15,540 nucleotides of DNA from Nitrospirae bacterium GWC2_56_14 (GTDB lineage: Bacteria > Nitrospirota > UBA9217), in the NCBI GenBank assembly GCA_001803705.1, contig MHDY01000249.1, forward strand, positions 4,811-20,350. Reading direction: 5' to 3'. Below are positions 13,414-15,540 of the stretch, in pieces. The notes below the pieces were generated by a model. That model saw nothing but the letters and a program-made list of their open reading frames with translations, ran no database searches and was not told the DNA's origin. Position 1 is the first letter of the stretch, and each line of letters opens with the position of its first letter. Position numbers and translations under genes: made by a program.

Positions 13414-15540
13414 ATGATAATCAAAGGCAATATCGACGGAAAACGGGTCTCTTCGAAAACACTCGAAGAGCAGATCCAGAAAGCCATCAAAGACGGCGCC
13501 AGGGAGCTGATGGTCGTTGCCGACGGTCAGCACGGCATCGGCGGCCGCATCTGGCCGCAATTCGGCAAAGTGAAGATCACCATTGAAGGTACGTCCGGCC
13601 AGCGCGTGGGCAGCATGGGCATGGACAGCACCGAGATCGTGGTCAAGGGCTCGACTTCCGACGACACGGGCTGGCTCAATTGCGGCACGACGATCACCGT
13701 GCTCGGCGACGTGGCGAACGGCGCGCACAACGCAGGCGCACAGGGCAAGCTCTATGTCCAGGGCGGCGGCGGCGCGCGCTGCGAGACCATGACCAAGAAG
13801 AACCCCCGGTTCCCGGACCTCGAATCCTGGTACTTCCGGGGCGTGGGCGATTCCTTTGCCGAGTTCAAGGCAGGCGGCATTGCCGTGGTCTGCGGTGTTG
13901 ATCCCCGCGATCCCGAGAATATTCTGGGCTACCGTCCCTGCGTGGGCATGGTCGGCGGTACGATCTATTTCCGCGGCGCGATCAAGGAATACAGCAAGGC
14001 AGACGTAAAACTCGCGGATTTGTCGGAGCAGGACTGGGCGTGGCTTACCACGAACATGAAGCCTTATCTTCAGGCCATCGACCGCATGTCCCATTATGAA
14101 GCCCTCACGAAGGACATGGGCGCCTGGAAGAAGCTCATCGCTTTTACCCCGGCTGAGAAAGCCAAGGCAAAAGGTAAGCTCAAGATGGGACTCACAGAGT
14201 TTCGCCTGAATATGTGGGAAAAAGAAGTGGGCAAGGGCGGCATGTTCGGCGCTTACCTCACCCATGACCGTTCGGTGCTTCCTTATATCACGACCGGCGA
14301 AGAGCGCCGCTGGATGCCTGTCTGGAAGAATGACCAGTACCTTCCGCCCTGCGCCTACGCCTGCCCGTCCCGAATCCCGTCGCATAAACGGGCGTCGCTC
14401 ATCAGGCAGGGAAGGACCGCCGAGGCGCTCTCCCTCGTGCTTCAGTACAGCCCGCTTCCGGCAACGGTCTGCGGCACGGTCTGCCCGAACCTCTGCATGA
14501 CCGACTGCACCCGCGGCCGCGTTGACGAGCCGTTGAATATCAAAGAATACGGCTCGGCCGCGTTGAATCTTAAAGCCCCGAAGAAGGCAAAGTCTACCGG
14601 CCAGAGCATCGCTATTATCGGCGGCGGGCCCGGCGGTCTCTCGGCTGCATGGCAGCTGGGACTGAAAGGCCACAGCGTCGACCTCTATGAAGCCTCAGGC
14701 AAGATCGGCGGCAAGCTCGAAATGTGCATTCCCCGCGAGCGTCTGCCCAAGAAAATCCTTGATAAGGAACTTTCCCGTTTTGCCGAGATCGGCGTGAACG
14801 TGCAGGTGAAGTCTCCGGTGGATAAAAAGAAGTTCGAGAAGATATACAAGGACCACGATCTGGTGGTCATCGCCGTGGGCGCCCAGGAAGGCCGCGTGAT
14901 CCCGTTCCCGGGGCACGAGGATGTGGTCAAGGGCATCGATTATCTGAAGGAGATCAACTTCGGCAAGCCCCGGAACGTCAAGGGTAAGAAGGTCGTGGTG
15001 ATCGGCGCGGGCAACGTGGGCATGGATATCGCCTGCCAGGCCTACGACCAGGGCGCGGAGAGCGTGATCGCCGTCGATGTGCAGAAGCCGGCCGCCTTCG
15101 GCAAGGAGATGGAGCTCGCCTCGTCCAAGGGCACGACGATCCAGTATCCTAAATTCACTGAAAAGTACGACGCGAAGGCGAAGAAGATATACTTCAAGGA
15201 CAATACCTCCCTCGATGCGGACCTCGTCATCATCTCTATCGGCGACAAGCCGGAGCTCGATTTCCTGCCCGCCTCGGTCAATACGGAGCGCGGCTACATC
15301 ACGGTGAACGATCTCGGTCAGACCTCGGACGTGAAGGTCTTCGCCATCGGCGACGCCACCAAGCCGGGGCTCGTGACCCATGCCATCGGAGCGGGCAAGG
15401 TCGCGGCGGACAAGATCCACACCCTGCTGATGAACACGGATTATGTTCCCGAAGAGCGGCGTGTGATCCCCTACGAACGGATCAAGACCCAGTATTACGA
15501 GGTCTGCCGGTTCGACACGATCAAGTTCAATGCCAAAAAA
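13414..15540 (+). CDS. GXGXG (GltB3) - GltD-like fusion, 3' partial
   Basis: The frame is open from the ATG at 13414 (GAGGA ribosome-binding site at 13405) to the window edge: 709 codons without a stop. Residues about 1-250 are the GXGXG beta-helix domain of glutamate synthase (GSMGMDSTEIVVKGST, GDVANGAHNAGAQGKLYVQG). Residues 300-390 hold a GltD/NfnB-like Fe-S region: C313-x3-C317-P, then C353-x3-C357-x3-C361-x3-C365. An FAD-binding GGGPGG (403-408) and an NAD(P)-binding GAGNVG (531-536) follow, then the FAIGDA motif of FAD enzymes. In most split systems the GXGXG and GltD parts are separate genes. It would feed NAD(P)H electrons into the GltB2 clusters. The C-terminal end, including any further domain, lies beyond the window. 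Confidence 0.9.
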   Translation, partial: MIIKGNIDGKRVSSKTLEEQIQKAIKDGARELMVVADGQHGIGGRIWPQFGKVKITIEGTSGQRVGSMGMDSTEIVVKGSTSDDTGWLNCGTTITVLGDVANGAHNAGAQGKLYVQGGGGARCETMTKKNPRFPDLESWYFRGVGDSFAEFKAGGIAVVCGVDPRDPENILGYRPCVGMVGGTIYFRGAIKEYSKADVKLADLSEQDWAWLTTNMKPYLQAIDRMSHYEALTKDMGAWKKLIAFTPAEKAKAKGKLKMGLTEFRLNMWEKEVGKGGMFGAYLTHDRSVLPYITTGEERRWMPVWKNDQYLPPCAYACPSRIPSHKRASLIRQGRTAEALSLVLQYSPLPATVCGTVCPNLCMTDCTRGRVDEPLNIKEYGSAALNLKAPKKAKSTGQSIAIIGGGPGGLSAAWQLGLKGHSVDLYEASGKIGGKLEMCIPRERLPKKILDKELSRFAEIGVNVQVKSPVDKKKFEKIYKDHDLVVIAVGAQEGRVIPFPGHEDVVKGIDYLKEINFGKPRNVKGKKVVVIGAGNVGMDIACQAYDQGAESVIAVDVQKPAAFGKEMELASSKGTTIQYPKFTEKYDAKAKKIYFKDNTSLDADLVIISIGDKPELDFLPASVNTERGYITVNDLGQTSDVKVFAIGDATKPGLVTHAIGAGKVAADKIHTLLMNTDYVPEERRVIPYERIKTQYYEVCRFDTIKFNAKK

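Noticed and set aside
13360..14673. 437-codon ORF on the - strand
   Set aside because: It is a shadow of the GXGXG-GltD fusion gene, which has clear motifs on the + strand.

Overview
The window reads as chromosomal DNA of a GC-rich, probably anaerobic Gram-negative bacterium. An outer-membrane-type DUF1207 protein and a CsgG-like lipoprotein point to a diderm. The gene mix (archaeal-style split glutamate synthase, an NrpR-type regulator, a degenerate KaiC-like domain protein, short inverted repeats in spacers) would suit Nitrospirota or Desulfobacterota. That placement is inferred from gene content; no rRNA or other phylogenetic marker is present. All genes lie on the + strand.

Positions 1-3802 are a mixed block: the C-terminal part of a DUF1207 protein (cut at the left edge), a YwiC-like membrane protein that may be read from a leaderless mRNA, a CsgG-like lipoprotein with a TPR-like tail, a Crp/Fnr-family regulator, and a 63-residue DUF2892 membrane protein. 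A near-perfect Crp-type palindrome lies in front of the last gene. Positions 3803-4172 hold no convincing gene but carry a strong terminator, a hairpin, a sigma70-like promoter and a conserved hairpin element.

Positions 4173-15540 look like a nitrogen-assimilation locus. First is an unusual regulator (P-loop-less RecA/KaiC-like domain, then XRE-type HTH, then cupin). Two paralogous glutamate-synthase FMN-domain proteins follow; they have an N-terminal CX2CX3CX3C motif and lack the 3Fe-4S cysteines. Next is a short NrpR homologue (HTH plus one DUF128 domain). After a 373-bp control region comes a split glutamate synthase: the class II glutamine amidotransferase subunit, the ferredoxin+FMN synthase subunit, and a fusion of the GXGXG subunit with a GltD-like flavin oxidoreductase that runs off the right edge. 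The likely chemistry is glutamine + 2-oxoglutarate + reductant to two glutamate. NrpR, known in methanogens as a 2-oxoglutarate-responsive repressor, is the obvious candidate controller.

The most unusual signals are these. (1) An 80-bp tandem duplication spans the gltB1/gltB2 gene junction and creates a 34-codon chimeric ORF that overlaps both genes by 22 nt. (2) Two copies of a promoter plus 21-nt hairpin element (19/21 identical) flank the FMN-paralog/nrpR block; one ends in a terminator and would give a ~50-nt RNA. (3) Three unrelated inverted repeats, each made of short tandem units, sit in three of the spacers of the glutamate synthase region. (4) The two FMN paralogs have swapped one iron-sulfur signature for another.
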